A DNA stretch of 64,000 nucleotides from Silvania hatchlandensis. Lineage in GTDB: Bacteria > Pseudomonadota > Gammaproteobacteria > Enterobacterales > Enterobacteriaceae. Below, piece by piece: positions 27,814-37,776 of the stretch. Made by a program: the position numbers and the translations under genes. The first letter of the stretch is position 1; every line of letters begins with the position of its first letter. The notes under the pieces are model-generated. The model had not been told where the DNA came from. It saw nothing but the letters and a program-made list of their open reading frames with translations, and did not search any database. The DNA lies in contig NZ_JAMGZK010000050.1 of assembly GCF_025564065.1 (NCBI RefSeq), positions 62,001 through 126,000 of the forward strand. Direction: 5' to 3'.

Positions 27814-28962
27814 ATGAAAGCATTACATTTTGGCGCAGGTAACATTGGCCGCGGTTTTATCGGCAAACTGCTGGCAGACGCGGGCATTACCCTGACTTTC
27901 GCCGATGTGAATCAGACGGTCCTGGATGCCCTGAATGCCCGTCATAGCTATCAGGTGCATGTGGTCGGTGAAAACGAGCAGATTGACACCGTGACCGGTG
28001 TTAGCGCGGTCAGCAGCATCGGTGACGAGGTTATCGACCTGATTGCCGAGGTGGACCTGGTGACCACCGCCGTCGGGCCGGTAGTGCTGGAGCGCATCGC
28101 CCCGGCCGTGGCGAAAGGGCTGGCAAAACGTAAAGCCCAGGGTAACGACGCCCCGCTCAACATCATCGCCTGTGAGAACATGGTGCGTGGTACCACCCAG
28201 CTGAAAGGTCACGTGCTGGCTGCGGTCGCTGATGAAGACAAAGCCTGGGTTGAAGCACACGTCGGCTTTGTAGATTCCGCCGTTGACCGTATCGTTCCGC
28301 CATCGGCCTCAGCGACCAACGACCCGCTGGAAGTGACCGTTGAAACCTTCAGCGAGTGGATTGTCGACAAAACCCAGTTCAAAGGCGCGCTGCCTGAGAT
28401 CCCGGGTATGGAATTAACGGACAACCTGATGGCATTTGTCGAGCGTAAGCTCTTCACGCTGAACACCGGGCATGCTATAACCGCCTACCTCGGAAAATTA
28501 GCCGGTCATCAGACCATTCGCGACGCGATCCTCGATGAGAAAATTCGCGCGGTGGTTAAAGGTGCAATGGACGAGAGCGGCGCGGTTCTGATTAAACGCT
28601 ACGGTTTTGATGCCGATAAGCATGCGGCATATATTCAGAAAATCCTCGGTCGTTTTGAAAACCCGTATCTGAAAGATGACGTTGAGCGCGTGGGCCGTCA
28701 GCCGCTGCGTAAGCTGAGTGCGGGTGACCGTCTGATCAAACCGCTGCTCGGTACCCTGGAGTACGGCCTGCCACACGCTAACCTGGTCACCGGTATCGCC
28801 GCCGCCATGCATTACCGCAGCGAAGAAGATCCGCAGGCGCAGGAGCTGGCACAATTAATTGACGAGAATGGCCCACAGGCTGCGCTGGCGCAGGTATCCA
28901 CGCTGGATGCCAACAGCGAAGTCGTGGTGGAGGCCGTTAACGTTTACAACGCAACTAAATAA
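27814..28962 (+). CDS. mtlD: Mannitol-1-phosphate 5-dehydrogenase
   Basis: MtlD oxidises mannitol-1-phosphate to fructose-6-phosphate with NAD+. The 382-residue protein matches E. coli MtlD in full. The N-terminal Rossmann motif is [12 protein letters not shown], and the family's catalytic lysine region is in [21 protein letters not shown] chose the ATG at 27814 with GAAGGTGA upstream; an in-frame ATG at 27799 would add five residues. Its stop codon overlaps the mtlR start (TAATG). Confidence 0.97.
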   Translation: MKALHFGAGNIGRGFIGKLLADAGITLTFADVNQTVLDALNARHSYQVHVVGENEQIDTVTGVSAVSSIGDEVIDLIAEVDLVTTAVGPVVLERIAPAVAKGLAKRKAQGNDAPLNIIACENMVRGTTQLKGHVLAAVADEDKAWVEAHVGFVDSAVDRIVPPSASATNDPLEVTVETFSEWIVDKTQFKGALPEIPGMELTDNLMAFVERKLFTLNTGHAITAYLGKLAGHQTIRDAILDEKIRAVVKGAMDESGAVLIKRYGFDADKHAAYIQKILGRFENPYLKDDVERVGRQPLRKLSAGDRLIKPLLGTLEYGLPHANLVTGIAAAMHYRSEEDPQAQELAQLIDENGPQAALAQVSTLDANSEVVVEAVNVYNATK

Positions 28963-29549
28963 TGCAGGACCGGGCGCCGGTCATCCTGCGCCCGGATGAT
29001 AGATTGTCAGATATGCAGGCAACAATGGAACAAACCCAGGCCTTTGAAAACCGTGTGCTGGAGCGTCTGAATGCTGGCAAAACCGTTCGAAGTTTCCTGA
29101 TATCCGCCGTCGAGTTGTTAACCGAGGCGGTGAATATTCTGGTGCTTCAGGTGTTTCGCAAAGACGACTACGCGGTGAAATACGCAGTTGAACCGTTACT
29201 CGACGGCGACGGCCCCTTGGGCGATTTATCCGTGCGTCTGAAGCTGATCTATGGCCTGGGCGTCATCAGCCGTCACGAGTATGAAGATGCCGAGCTTCTG
29301 ATGGCGCTGCGCGAAGAGCTGAATCACGACGGCAGCGAGTATGCGTTCACCGACGACGAAATCCTCGGCCCGCTTGGCGAGCTGCACTGCGTCACCGCAC
29401 TGCCCCCGACGCCGCATTTTGATACCAGCGACCCGGAGCTGTACGCGATGCAGAAGCAGCGTTATCAGCAGATTGTCCGCTCCACCATGGTCCTTTCCCT
29501 GACTGAGCTGATTTCCCGAATCAGCTTAAAAAAAGCGTTTCAGAAGTAA
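28962..29549 (+). CDS. mtlR: Mannitol operon repressor
   Basis: MtlR represses the mannitol operon in E. coli. The 195-residue all-helical protein equals E. coli MtlR in length and is nearly identical in its core (FENRVLERLNAGKTVRSFLI, VEPLLDGDGPLGDLSVRLKL). Crystal structures of this family show no typical DNA-binding fold, and how it represses is unclear. Its ATG overlaps the mtlD stop codon by one base. Confidence 0.96.
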   Translation: MQDRAPVILRPDDRLSDMQATMEQTQAFENRVLERLNAGKTVRSFLISAVELLTEAVNILVLQVFRKDDYAVKYAVEPLLDGDGPLGDLSVRLKLIYGLGVISRHEYEDAELLMALREELNHDGSEYAFTDDEILGPLGELHCVTALPPTPHFDTSDPELYAMQKQRYQQIVRSTMVLSLTELISRISLKKAFQK

Positions 29550-29608
29550 GCCTGCGCACATTGGTGTATCCTTCCCTGTAATCTCCCCCGAATTTAGAGC
29601 TATATGTG

Positions 29609-29971
29609 ATGAAAGAAGTCGAAAAGAACGAAATTAAACGCCTGAGCGACCGCCTGGATCTGATCCGCCACCAGCAGGCAAGCCTTTCGCTGGTTGATGC
29701 CGCCGAGAAATACGCCGAGCTGGAAAAAGAGAAAGCGACGCTGGAAACCGAAATCGAGCGCCTGCGCGGCGTGAAAGACCAGAAGCTGAGCAAAGAAGCG
29801 CAGAAGCTGGCAAACCTGCCTTTCCGTCGGGCGATCACCAAGAAAGAACAGGCCGACATGGGCAAGCTGAAGAAAAGCGTGCGCGGGCTGGTGGTTGTTC
29901 ACCCGATGACCGAGCTGGGCCGTGAAATGGGCCTGAAAGAGATGACGGGTTTTAGCAAGACTGAGTTCTGA
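29609..29971 (+). CDS. yibL: YibL family ribosome-associated protein
   Basis: A 120-residue, highly charged protein, mostly helical with a coiled-coil-like segment (about residues 25-55, [20 protein letters not shown]). It matches E. coli YibL, reported to co-sediment with ribosomal particles; no mechanism is known. I chose the ATG at 29609; a GTG directly before it is a possible alternative. It lies 59 bases after mtlR and is followed by a palindromic repeat. Confidence 0.9.
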   Translation: MKEVEKNEIKRLSDRLDLIRHQQASLSLVDAAEKYAELEKEKATLETEIERLRGVKDQKLSKEAQKLANLPFRRAITKKEQADMGKLKKSVRGLVVVHPMTELGREMGLKEMTGFSKTEF

Positions 29972-29985
29972 TTTCCCCGCATTTT

Positions 29986-30010
29986 TCCCCTCTCCCCCTG
30001 CGGAGAGGGG
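29986..30010. repeat. Dispersed palindromic repeat, copy B (yibL-lldP)
   Basis: CCCCTCTCC and GGAGAGGGG form a hairpin related to copies A and C, without the TTAGGGTGAGGG extension. It could also act as the yibL transcript end. Confidence 0.65.
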
Positions 30011-30028
30011 ATGACTCTCCTCCCCTCA

Positions 30029-30045
30029 AATTGGCCCAACCAATT
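30029..30045. promoter_or_regulatory. LldR operator O1
   Basis: AATTGGCCCAACCAATT is a near-perfect palindrome of the GntR/FadR-subfamily type (TTGG...CCAA), and it resembles the upstream LldR operator of E. coli. Confidence 0.8.
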
Positions 30046-30155
30046 CCGCAACCAACCCTCCTCTGGTTCACACTTCCATAATCTTTGCTCACAAACTCAT
30101 TGCCGATTAATAACATTTGGTTAACCATTTGTTGTCATTAACCCTACATCACACT

Positions 30156-30170
30156 ATTGGCAGGACCACT
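30156..30170. promoter_or_regulatory. LldR operator O2
   Basis: ATTGGCAGGACCACT resembles O1 and is centred about 126 bases downstream of it. In E. coli two LldR operators flank the promoter at a similar distance and support looping repression. The promoter lies between them; two GTTAA-type motifs at about 30119-30142 could bind ArcA. Confidence 0.7.
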
Positions 30171-30245
30171 TTTACACTTATTGTGACGCCGAGATGAGCA
30201 CAGACTCACCGCGCCGCAGCGGGTGTGGTCCTCAGGAGACCTGCA

Positions 30246-31901
30246 ATGAGCCTCTGGCAACAAAACTACGATCCGGCAGGAAATATCTGGCTGTCGAGCC
30301 TGATAGCATCGCTACCTATTCTGTTCTTCTTCTTCGCGCTGATTAAACTCAAGCTGAAGGGGTACCTCGCCGCTACGTATACCGTAGCTATCGCCCTGAT
30401 GGTGGCGCTGTTCTTCTACAAAATGCCGGTCGACCGTGCGTTAGCCTCCGTGGTGTATGGCTTCTTCTACGGACTGTGGCCGATTGCGTGGATCATCATC
30501 GCGGCGGTTTTTGTCTACAAAATCTCGGTGAAGACCGGGCAGTTCGACATTATTCGCTCGTCAATCCTCTCCATAACGCCGGACCAGCGCCTGCAGATGC
30601 TGATCGTCGGCTTCTGTTTTGGTGCATTCCTCGAAGGGGCGGCAGGCTTTGGCGCACCGGTGGCGATTACCGCCGCGCTGTTGGTCGGGCTGGGCTTTAA
30701 CCCGCTGTATGCCGCCGGCCTGTGTCTGATCGTCAATACCGCGCCGGTTGCCTTTGGCGCGATGGGTATTCCGATTCTGGTGGCCGGACAGGTCACCGGG
30801 CTGGACAGCTTCGAAATCGGCCAGATGGTAGGCCGCCAGCTGCCGTTCCTGACCATCATCGTGCTGTTCTGGATCATGGCGATTATGGACGGCTGGCGCG
30901 GTGTGAAAGAGACCTGGCCTGCAGTAATGGTGGCGGGCGGCTCTTTCGCGATTGCCCAGTACCTGAGCTCCAACTTCCTCGGCCCGGAACTGCCAGACAT
31001 TATCTCCTCACTGGTGTCGCTGGTCTGTCTGACCCTGTTCCTGAAGCGCTGGCAGCCGGTACGAACCTTCCGCTTTGGCGATATGGGCGCGTCGCAGGTT
31101 GATATGACCCTGGCACGCACCCGCTACACGCCGGGCCAGATTGTCCGCGCCTGGTCGCCATTCCTGTTCCTGACCGCCACGGTGACGCTGTGGAGCGTAC
31201 CGCCGTTTAAAGCCCTGTTTGCCCCGAATGGCGCGCTGTACGACATGGTGGTGAACATTTCCGTGCCGTTCCTCGACAAAATGGTGGCCCGCATGCCGCC
31301 GGTCGTGCATGACGCTACGCCGTATGCTGCGGTCTACAAGTTCGACTGGTTCTCCGCGACCGGCACGGCGATCCTGTTTGCCGCTATTCTTTCTATCGTA
31401 TGGCTACGGATGAAGCCAGCCGCGGCAATACAGACCTTCGCCAGTACCCTGAAAGAGCTGGCGCTGCCGATTTACTCCATCGGGATGGTGCTGGCCTTCG
31501 CATTTATCTCTAACTACTCCGGACTGTCGTCGACGCTGGCACTGGCGCTGGCGCATACCGGCTCCGCGTTCACCTTCTTCTCGCCGTTCCTCGGCTGGCT
31601 GGGGGTGTTCCTGACCGGATCGGATACTTCATCTAACGCACTGTTTGCTGCCCTGCAGGCGACCGCTGCCCAGCAGATCGGCGTCTCGGACGTGCTGCTG
31701 GTTGCGGCCAACACCACGGGCGGCGTCACCGGGAAGATGATCTCTCCGCAGTCCATCGCCATCGCCTGTGCGGCGGTAGGCCTGGTGGGTAAAGAGTCGG
31801 ACCTGTTCCGCTTTACCGTGAAGCACAGCCTGATATTCACCTGCATGGTGGGGGTGATCACCACCCTGCAGGCCTATGTCTTAACCTGGATGATCCCATG
31901 A
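30246..31901 (+). CDS. lldP: L-lactate permease
   Basis: LldP imports L-lactate (also D-lactate and glycolate) with protons. The 551-residue integral membrane protein equals E. coli LldP in length, with about 12-14 hydrophobic segments. I chose the ATG at 30246 ([13 protein letters not shown]), preceded by AGGAG; the frame is open seven codons upstream. It heads lldPRD, and each following start overlaps the preceding stop by four bases. Confidence 0.97.
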   Translation: MSLWQQNYDPAGNIWLSSLIASLPILFFFFALIKLKLKGYLAATYTVAIALMVALFFYKMPVDRALASVVYGFFYGLWPIAWIIIAAVFVYKISVKTGQFDIIRSSILSITPDQRLQMLIVGFCFGAFLEGAAGFGAPVAITAALLVGLGFNPLYAAGLCLIVNTAPVAFGAMGIPILVAGQVTGLDSFEIGQMVGRQLPFLTIIVLFWIMAIMDGWRGVKETWPAVMVAGGSFAIAQYLSSNFLGPELPDIISSLVSLVCLTLFLKRWQPVRTFRFGDMGASQVDMTLARTRYTPGQIVRAWSPFLFLTATVTLWSVPPFKALFAPNGALYDMVVNISVPFLDKMVARMPPVVHDATPYAAVYKFDWFSATGTAILFAAILSIVWLRMKPAAAIQTFASTLKELALPIYSIGMVLAFAFISNYSGLSSTLALALAHTGSAFTFFSPFLGWLGVFLTGSDTSSNALFAALQATAAQQIGVSDVLLVAANTTGGVTGKMISPQSIAIACAAVGLVGKESDLFRFTVKHSLIFTCMVGVITTLQAYVLTWMIP

Positions 31902-32671
31902 TAGTCATGCCCAGACGCCTGTCCGACGAGATTGCCTCTCGCGTGCGGGCGCTGATTGAAGAACAGCAGCTGGAGGCGGGCATGAAGTTGCCCGCCGAGC
32001 GCCAGCTTGCCAGCCAGCTTGGCGTGTCGCGCAACTCGCTGCGCGAAGCGCTGGCGACGCTGGTCAGCGAAGGGGTGCTGCTGAGCCGTCGCGGCGGCGG
32101 AACCTTTGTACGCTGGCAGCATGAAGACTGGTCCGGGCAGAACATCGTTCAGCCGTTAAAAACGTTAATGGAGAACGACCCGGACTACAGTTTCGATATC
32201 CTCGAAGCCCGTCACGCCATCGAAACCAGCACCGCCTGGCATGCCGCAATGCGCGCCACGCCGGCTGATAAAGAGAAGCTGAAGGCCTGCTTTGAGGCAA
32301 CCCACAGCAGCGATCCGGATATCGCCTCGCAGGCGGATGTGCGTTTCCATCTGGCGATTGCCGAAGCCTCGCATAACGTTGTGCTTCTGCAGACCATGCG
32401 TGGCTTTTTCGACCTGCTGCAATCCTCCGTGAAGCAGAGCCGTCAGCGCATGTATCTGGTCCCACCCGTTTTTGCAAAGCTTACCGAACAGCACGAGGCG
32501 GTGCTTAACGCCATTCTTGTTGGCGATGCCGAAGCCGCGCGCACTGCGATGATGGCGCATCTGGGCTTCGTCCACACCACCATTAAACGATTCGATGAAG
32601 ATCAGGCTCGTCAGGCGCGCATTACCCGTCTGCCCGGCGAGTCCGCCGATCCCAGGGAGAACAAAGCATGA
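31898..32671 (+). CDS. lldR: L-lactate-responsive regulator, GntR family
   Basis: LldR represses and, with L-lactate, activates lldPRD. The 257-residue protein has an N-terminal winged helix ([23 protein letters not shown]) and a FadR-type (FCD) helical effector domain from about residue 85. Two operator-like palindromes flank the operon promoter. It overlaps lldP and lldD by four bases each. Confidence 0.96.
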   Translation: MIVMPRRLSDEIASRVRALIEEQQLEAGMKLPAERQLASQLGVSRNSLREALATLVSEGVLLSRRGGGTFVRWQHEDWSGQNIVQPLKTLMENDPDYSFDILEARHAIETSTAWHAAMRATPADKEKLKACFEATHSSDPDIASQADVRFHLAIAEASHNVVLLQTMRGFFDLLQSSVKQSRQRMYLVPPVFAKLTEQHEAVLNAILVGDAEAARTAMMAHLGFVHTTIKRFDEDQARQARITRLPGESADPRENKA

Positions 32672-33855
32672 TTATTTCCGCAGCCAGTGACTACCGCGCC
32701 GCGGCGCAGCGCATCCTGCCACCGTTCCTGTTCCACTACATTGATGGCGGGGCCTACTCTGAATACACGCTGCGTCGCAATGTGGAAGACTTATCGCAAG
32801 TCGCCCTGCGCCAGCGCGTGCTGAAGAATATGTCTGACCTGAGCCTCGACACGACGCTCTTCAACGAAAAACTGTCGATGCCGGTGGCCCTCGCCCCGGT
32901 CGGACTGTGCGGCATGTATGCCCGTCGCGGCGAAGTGCAGGCCGCCGCCGCCGCCGATGCAAAAGGGATCCCCTTTACGCTCTCGACCGTCTCGGTCTGT
33001 CCGATTGAAGAAGTCGCCCCAACCATCAAGCGCCCGATGTGGTTCCAGCTGTACGTCCTGCGCGACCGCGGGTTTATGCGCAATGCACTGGAGCGTGCCA
33101 AAGCGGCAGGCTGCTCGACGCTGGTCTTTACCGTCGACATGCCCACCCCGGGTGCCCGCTATCGCGATGCCCACTCCGGGATGAGCGGCGCAAATGCAGC
33201 GATGCGTCGTTACTGGCAGGCGGTGACCCATCCGCAGTGGGCGTGGGATGTGGGGGTCAATGGCCGCCCGCACGATCTGGGGAATATCTCGACCTATCTC
33301 GGTAAACCAACCGGGCTGGAAGATTACATCGGCTGGCTGGCAAATAACTTCGATCCGTCGATCTCGTGGAAAGACCTGGAGTGGATCCGTGAGTTCTGGG
33401 ATGGCCCGATGGTGATCAAAGGGATCCTCGATCCGGAAGATGCCCGCGATGCGGTGCGCTTTGGCGCAGACGGGATTGTGGTCTCGAACCACGGCGGACG
33501 CCAGCTGGACGGGGTACTCTCTTCTGCCCGCGCCCTGCCAGCGATAGCCGATGCGGTGAAAGGTGATATTGCCATTCTTGCTGACTCGGGCATCCGCAAC
33601 GGTCTGGACGTGGTGCGCATGATTGCGCTGGGTGCGGACACGGTCCTGCTGGGCCGTGCGTACCTGTACGCGCTGGCGACCCACGGCCAGGCGGGCGTGG
33701 CAAATCTGCTCAACTTGATCGAGAAAGAGATGAAAGTGGCGATGACCCTGACCGGAGCGAAGACTATCCGTGAGATCAGTAAAGAGATGCTGGTCCAGGA
33801 GCTGAGCAACCTCCCGGCCGGGCTGGCCCCGCTGGCACAGGGGAATGCGGCCTAG
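32668..33855 (+). CDS. lldD: L-lactate dehydrogenase, FMN-dependent
   Basis: LldD oxidises L-lactate to pyruvate at the inner membrane and passes electrons to quinone. The 395-residue protein belongs to the alpha-hydroxy-acid oxidase family. The active-site His275 lies in [11 protein letters not shown], and [12 protein letters not shown] and [16 protein letters not shown] mark the FMN-binding barrel. A dispersed palindromic repeat follows its stop codon directly. Confidence 0.97.
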   Translation: MIISAASDYRAAAQRILPPFLFHYIDGGAYSEYTLRRNVEDLSQVALRQRVLKNMSDLSLDTTLFNEKLSMPVALAPVGLCGMYARRGEVQAAAAADAKGIPFTLSTVSVCPIEEVAPTIKRPMWFQLYVLRDRGFMRNALERAKAAGCSTLVFTVDMPTPGARYRDAHSGMSGANAAMRRYWQAVTHPQWAWDVGVNGRPHDLGNISTYLGKPTGLEDYIGWLANNFDPSISWKDLEWIREFWDGPMVIKGILDPEDARDAVRFGADGIVVSNHGGRQLDGVLSSARALPAIADAVKGDIAILADSGIRNGLDVVRMIALGADTVLLGRAYLYALATHGQAGVANLLNLIEKEMKVAMTLTGAKTIREISKEMLVQELSNLPAGLAPLAQGNAA

Positions 33856-33891
33856 CCCCTCACCCTAACCCTCTCCCCAAAGGGGAGAGGG
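33856..33891. repeat. Dispersed palindromic repeat, copy C (lldD-trmL)
   Basis: CCCTCACCCTAACCCTCTCCCC-AAA-GGGGAGAGGG, the same element as copy A in inverse orientation. The hairpin lies immediately after lldD and could end or stabilise the lld transcript. Confidence 0.75.
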
Positions 33892-33940
33892 AATGCTATT
33901 CTGCCCGCCGCAACTTTTGAGCCAAATGAGATGGGAGAGC

Positions 33941-34414
33941 ATGCTTAACATCGTTCTATTCGAACCAGAAATTCCACCTAATACTGGCAACATCATCCGT
34001 CTGTGCGCCAATACCGGTTTTCGCCTGCATATCATTGAGCCGATGGGCTTTACGTGGGACGACAAACGCCTGCGTCGCGCCGGGCTGGATTATCACGAAT
34101 TCACTGCCGTGGTTCGCCACCCTCATTACGCTGCCTTTGTGGAAGCGGAAAACCCACAGCGTATGTTCGCCCTGACGACGAAAGGCACCCCCGCGCATAG
34201 CGCAGTGAGTTATCAGGAAGGTGATTACCTGATGTTTGGCCCGGAAACGCGCGGGCTGCCCGCGACCATCCTCGATGCCCTGCCTGCTGAGCAAAAAATT
34301 CGTATTCCGATGATGCCGGACAGCCGCAGCATGAACCTGTCGAATGCGGTGTCGGTGGTGGTGTATGAAGCCTGGCGCCAGCTGGGATATGCCGGCGCCG
34401 TTCTCAGAAGCTAA
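33941..34414 (+). CDS. trmL: tRNA (cytidine/uridine-2'-O-)-methyltransferase TrmL
   Basis: TrmL methylates the 2'-O of the wobble nucleotide 34 in tRNA(Leu) isoacceptors. The 157-residue SPOUT-family protein (formerly YibK) has the knot-forming SAM-binding motifs [10 protein letters not shown] and [21 protein letters not shown] chose the ATG at 33941 ([17 protein letters not shown]) because it gives the E. coli length. Its stop codon overlaps that of the convergent cysE. Confidence 0.96.
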   Translation: MLNIVLFEPEIPPNTGNIIRLCANTGFRLHIIEPMGFTWDDKRLRRAGLDYHEFTAVVRHPHYAAFVEAENPQRMFALTTKGTPAHSAVSYQEGDYLMFGPETRGLPATILDALPAEQKIRIPMMPDSRSMNLSNAVSVVVYEAWRQLGYAGAVLRS

Positions 34415-35232
34415 ATCCCGTCGCCATACTCAAAGGTATGGTGAATACCGTTGAAGAACTGATCCATATCCATTGACGGTTTATCGCTGTCTGGCTTGCC
34501 GACGATACGCGCCGGGACGCCAGCGGCGGTGGTGTGCGGGGGAACAGGCTGCAGGACCACGGACCCGGCACCGATCTTCGCCCCGCGCCCGACTTCGATA
34601 TTGCCGAGGATTTTCGCCCCTGCGCCAATCATTACCCCTTCCCGAATTTTTGGATGACGATCGCCGCTGGTTTTGCCGGTACCGCCAAGGGTAACGGACT
34701 GCAGGATCGAGACATCGTTTTCAATCACCGCGGTTTCACCCACCACAATGCCGGTAGCGTGGTCGAGCATGATGCCGTGGCCAATCTTCGCTGCCGGATG
34801 GATATCCACCTGGAAGGTGACAGAAACCTGGTTTTGCAGGAAGATAGCCAGCGCGCGGCGGCCTTCATTCCACAGCCAGTGGCCGATGCGGTAGGACTGC
34901 AGCGCGTGGAAGCCTTTCAGATACAGCAGCGGCGTGGAGTATTTGTCCACCGCCGGGTCACGGTTGCGCACCGCCTGAATATCGCAGGCAGCGGAGGCGA
35001 TCATCTCCGGATCGGCAGCATAGGCCTCTTCCACTATTTCACGGATGGCGATAGCGGGCATGATTGGTGACGCCAGTTTGTTAGCCAGCATATAGCTCAG
35101 GGCGCTGCCGAGATTTTCGTGCTTGAGTAGCGTCGCGTGGTAGAAGCTGGCCAGCATAGGCTCGCAGTCGGCCAGAGCCCGGGCTTCGGCTTTAATATTG
35201 TTCCAGACGATATCCAGTTCTTCACACGGCAT
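34411..35232 (-). CDS. cysE: Serine O-acetyltransferase
   Basis: CysE makes O-acetylserine from serine and acetyl-CoA, the first step of cysteine synthesis, and is feedback-inhibited by cysteine. The 273-residue protein has a helical N-terminal domain and a left-handed beta-helix of hexapeptide repeats (about residues 140-240) with the catalytic His in MLDHATG. It ends with a GDGI tail; the C-terminal Ile of CysE binds cysteine synthase. It is last in the yibN-grxC-secB-gpsA-cysE cluster. Confidence 0.97.
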   Translation of the reverse strand: MPCEELDIVWNNIKAEARALADCEPMLASFYHATLLKHENLGSALSYMLANKLASPIMPAIAIREIVEEAYAADPEMIASAACDIQAVRNRDPAVDKYSTPLLYLKGFHALQSYRIGHWLWNEGRRALAIFLQNQVSVTFQVDIHPAAKIGHGIMLDHATGIVVGETAVIENDVSILQSVTLGGTGKTSGDRHPKIREGVMIGAGAKILGNIEVGRGAKIGAGSVVLQPVPPHTTAAGVPARIVGKPDSDKPSMDMDQFFNGIHHTFEYGDGI

Positions 35233-35311
35233 TGCTTGCTCCAGACGAAATGATAATGACCGGCCAGTTCTTCGCTAGCCGGGTCATTCAGGTGATAACG
35301 GTTCCCTGCGG

Positions 35312-36331
35312 TTAATTACTGCTACGCTCGTCCTTGCGTGCACGACCTAATAGGGTCAATGCTGCCTCGCGCGCATTTTTTCCGCAATACAATACCTGAT
35401 AAATTTCCTCGGTTATTGGCATTTCCACCCCAAAGCGGTGTGCCAGCTCGCGAACTTCTTTGGTATTGCGATAACCTTCGACCACCTGACCAATCTTCTC
35501 CTGCGCGCCGATCACATCCATGCCCTGACCGAGCATCATGCCAAAGCGGCGGTTACGGGACTGGTTGTCGGTACAGGTCAGCACCAGATCGCCTAACCCT
35601 GCCATCCCCATAAAGGTGGCCGGATCGGCACCCAGCGCCGCGCCCAGACGGCTCATCTCAGTTAAGCCCCGGGTGATCAGCGCCGTACGCGCATTCGCCC
35701 CAAAGCCAATACCGTCGGACATGCCCGCGCCAATGGCGATAACGTTCTTCACCGCGCCGCCCAGCTGTACGCCGATAAAATCGGGGTTGCTGTAAACGCG
35801 GAAGCTTTTACCGCAGTGCAACAGCTGCTGCAGGTCATCAGCAAAGACATCATCGGTGGAGGCCAGCGAGATCGCCGTTGGCAGCCCTGCCGCCAGCTCT
35901 TTCGCAAATGTCGGGCCGGAGATCACCGCCAGCGGGATGTCATCCCCCAGGGCTTCTCGGGCGACATCCTGCAGCAGGCGTCCGGTCTCGGCTTCCAGCC
36001 CTTTTGTCGCCCACACCACCCGCGCATCAGCCCGCATCAGCGGTTTGATCTGCCGCAGCACATCGCCAAAGACATGGCTCGGGACAACAATCAGGATATT
36101 ACGGCTGGCGGCCAGCGCCGTCGCAAGGGAGCTTTCGAGGTGCAGAGAGTCCGGGAAGGTGACATCAGGAAGAAACGCCACATTGCAGCGGTCCGCTTGC
36201 AGCGTAGCGATATGTTTAGGATCGTGGCCCCAAAGAACCACTTCGTGACCATTTCTTGCCAGAGTAATGGCAAGAGCGGTGCCGTATGAACCGGCACCGA
36301 TCACAGTCATTGACGCATTGACAGTACTCAT
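35312..36331 (-). CDS. gpsA: Glycerol-3-phosphate dehydrogenase [NAD(P)+]
   Basis: GpsA reduces dihydroxyacetone phosphate to sn-glycerol-3-phosphate for phospholipid synthesis. The 339-residue protein has the N-terminal Rossmann motif [10 protein letters not shown] and the catalytic Lys region [12 protein letters not shown]. Its ATG overlaps the secB stop codon by one base, indicating coupled translation. Confidence 0.97.
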   Translation of the reverse strand: MSTVNASMTVIGAGSYGTALAITLARNGHEVVLWGHDPKHIATLQADRCNVAFLPDVTFPDSLHLESSLATALAASRNILIVVPSHVFGDVLRQIKPLMRADARVVWATKGLEAETGRLLQDVAREALGDDIPLAVISGPTFAKELAAGLPTAISLASTDDVFADDLQQLLHCGKSFRVYSNPDFIGVQLGGAVKNVIAIGAGMSDGIGFGANARTALITRGLTEMSRLGAALGADPATFMGMAGLGDLVLTCTDNQSRNRRFGMMLGQGMDVIGAQEKIGQVVEGYRNTKEVRELAHRFGVEMPITEEIYQVLYCGKNAREAALTLLGRARKDERSSN

Positions 36332-36798
36332 CAGGCATCCTGATGTTGTTCAGTACCTTCGCCAGCTTGCTGCTGCAGATAGTTCATGAACAGCGCATCG
36401 AAGTTCACCGGCGCAAGGTTCAGTTGCGGGAACGTACCACGGGAAACCAGGCTGGTGATGCATTCGCGGGCATACGGGAACAGGATGTTCGGGCAGTATG
36501 CACCCAGGCAATGCGCCATCTGATTACCGTCGATACCTTCGATGGAGAAGATGCCGCCCTGCTGTACTTCACACAGGAATGCAGTCTCTTCGCCCAGAGA
36601 GGCGGTCACGGTAACACGCAGTACGACTTCATACACGCCATCCGCCAGTTGGGTGGACGCGGTATCCAGATCAAGTTTAACTTCTGGCTGCCAATCTTTC
36701 TGGAAAACATGCGGCGCATTGGGTGCTTCGTAGGAGACGTCTTTAGTATAAATGCGCTGGATCTGGAACGTCATTTCGGTGTTGTTTTGTTCTGACAT
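36331..36798 (-). CDS. secB: Protein-export chaperone SecB
   Basis: SecB keeps precursor proteins unfolded and delivers them to SecA. The 155-residue protein matches E. coli SecB closely ([32 protein letters not shown]), with an acidic variable tail. It lies between grxC and gpsA, the order conserved in Enterobacteriaceae. Confidence 0.97.
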   Translation of the reverse strand: MSEQNNTEMTFQIQRIYTKDVSYEAPNAPHVFQKDWQPEVKLDLDTASTQLADGVYEVVLRVTVTASLGEETAFLCEVQQGGIFSIEGIDGNQMAHCLGAYCPNILFPYARECITSLVSRGTFPQLNLAPVNFDALFMNYLQQQAGEGTEQHQDA

Positions 36799-36830
36799 GG
36801 AAAAACCCTTTTTAATTGTCCTAAAACGCC

Positions 36831-37082
36831 TTAGCGCAGCAGGGGATCAAGTCCACCACGCGCATCAAGCGCATACAAGTCATCACAGCCGCCAATGTGC
36901 TGCGCATCAATAAAGATCTGCGGAACCGTCGTACGGCCACTACGTTTAATCATCTCTTCGCGCTTTGCAGCGTCGCCATCAATCGGCAGTTCCTGAACGG
37001 TAACGCCTTTGCTGTCCAGCAGCGCTTTTGCACGATGGCAGAACGGGCAGGTCGCTTTGGTGTAGATTTCGATATTGGCCAT
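36831..37082 (-). CDS. grxC: Glutaredoxin 3
   Basis: GrxC reduces disulfides and mixed glutathione disulfides in the cytoplasm. The 83-residue protein has the redox motif CPFC at residues 11-14, the cis-Pro motif TVPQIF, and the glutathione-binding GGCDDL. It lies between yibN and secB in one cluster. Confidence 0.97.
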   Translation of the reverse strand: MANIEIYTKATCPFCHRAKALLDSKGVTVQELPIDGDAAKREEMIKRSGRTTVPQIFIDAQHIGGCDDLYALDARGGLDPLLR

Positions 37083-37096
37083 GACTTGACTCCTGT

Positions 37097-37528
37097 TTAC
37101 TTACCGCGAACCAGAGGCAGATTCTCACCGCTCCAGCCAGAAATACCGTCCTTCAGGACAGTGACTTTCTCAAAGCCGGCTTTAACGAGTGTATTTGCCG
37201 GCTCCTGAGCCTGCATACCGCTACCGTCAACGACAATAATGGGTTTGTCTTTATGCTTATCCAGTTCGCCAAAGTTATTGGCTTTGATTTCAGTAGGCAG
37301 CAGGTTAATGGCGCCTGCAATATGGCCTTTACGGAAATCGTCACGCTGACGCAGGTCTACAACCACCGCCTCTTCTTTATTGATGAGACGCGTTGCTTCG
37401 CCACGGGTGATCACTTTCACTTTAGAGGTAATACCTTTGAAAGTGGTGAACAGTACTGCTGCCAGTAAACCAATCCACGCGATACAAAGTATGGGGTGGC
37501 GGCTAACAAATTGCATAATTTCTTGCAT
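37097..37528 (-). CDS. yibN: Membrane-anchored rhodanese-like protein YibN
   Basis: The 143-residue protein has one N-terminal membrane segment (about residues 12-30) and a cytoplasmic rhodanese-fold domain (about 40-140, with [22 protein letters not shown]). The active-site loop reads [12 protein letters not shown]: the usual catalytic Cys position is Asp, and the only Cys in the protein is in the membrane segment. A sulfurtransferase activity is therefore unlikely. The start at 37528 (MQEIMQF) gives the E. coli length. It is first in the cluster leading to secB, so a link with membrane or export functions is possible. Confidence 0.93.
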   Translation of the reverse strand: MQEIMQFVSRHPILCIAWIGLLAAVLFTTFKGITSKVKVITRGEATRLINKEEAVVVDLRQRDDFRKGHIAGAINLLPTEIKANNFGELDKHKDKPIIVVDGSGMQAQEPANTLVKAGFEKVTVLKDGISGWSGENLPLVRGK

Positions 37529-37776
37529 GGGGGGTAACAACTCCCGACTGAGTGAATAAAAAACCAGGACAGGAGTATACCTGTGCGCTGTGGCAAATAC
37601 AGCCAGCGACAATAAGCTAATCCATTTTCTGCGGCCTGCCACGAAAAAAAAGACCCAAAATGACCTATCCTTACGCTTGCCCCTGCGATTTTCTTGATCT
37701 TCTGCGGCTATTTTATCGATTCAGCTGTAGTAAAATTACGCAAATTTTTCGTCTTTTGAGCAAAGAGGTTGTCGCA

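Noticed and set aside
26414-27823. 469-codon minus-strand open frame
   Set aside because: It lies opposite mtlA, whose frame is fully supported. The translation is rich in His, Gln and Arg with no family motifs, typical of antisense shadow frames in GC-rich genes.
30119-30142. ArcA box before lldP
   Set aside because: GTTAA motifs are present and E. coli lld is ArcA-repressed, but the spacing does not fit an ArcA direct repeat well, so it is not listed as a separate site.
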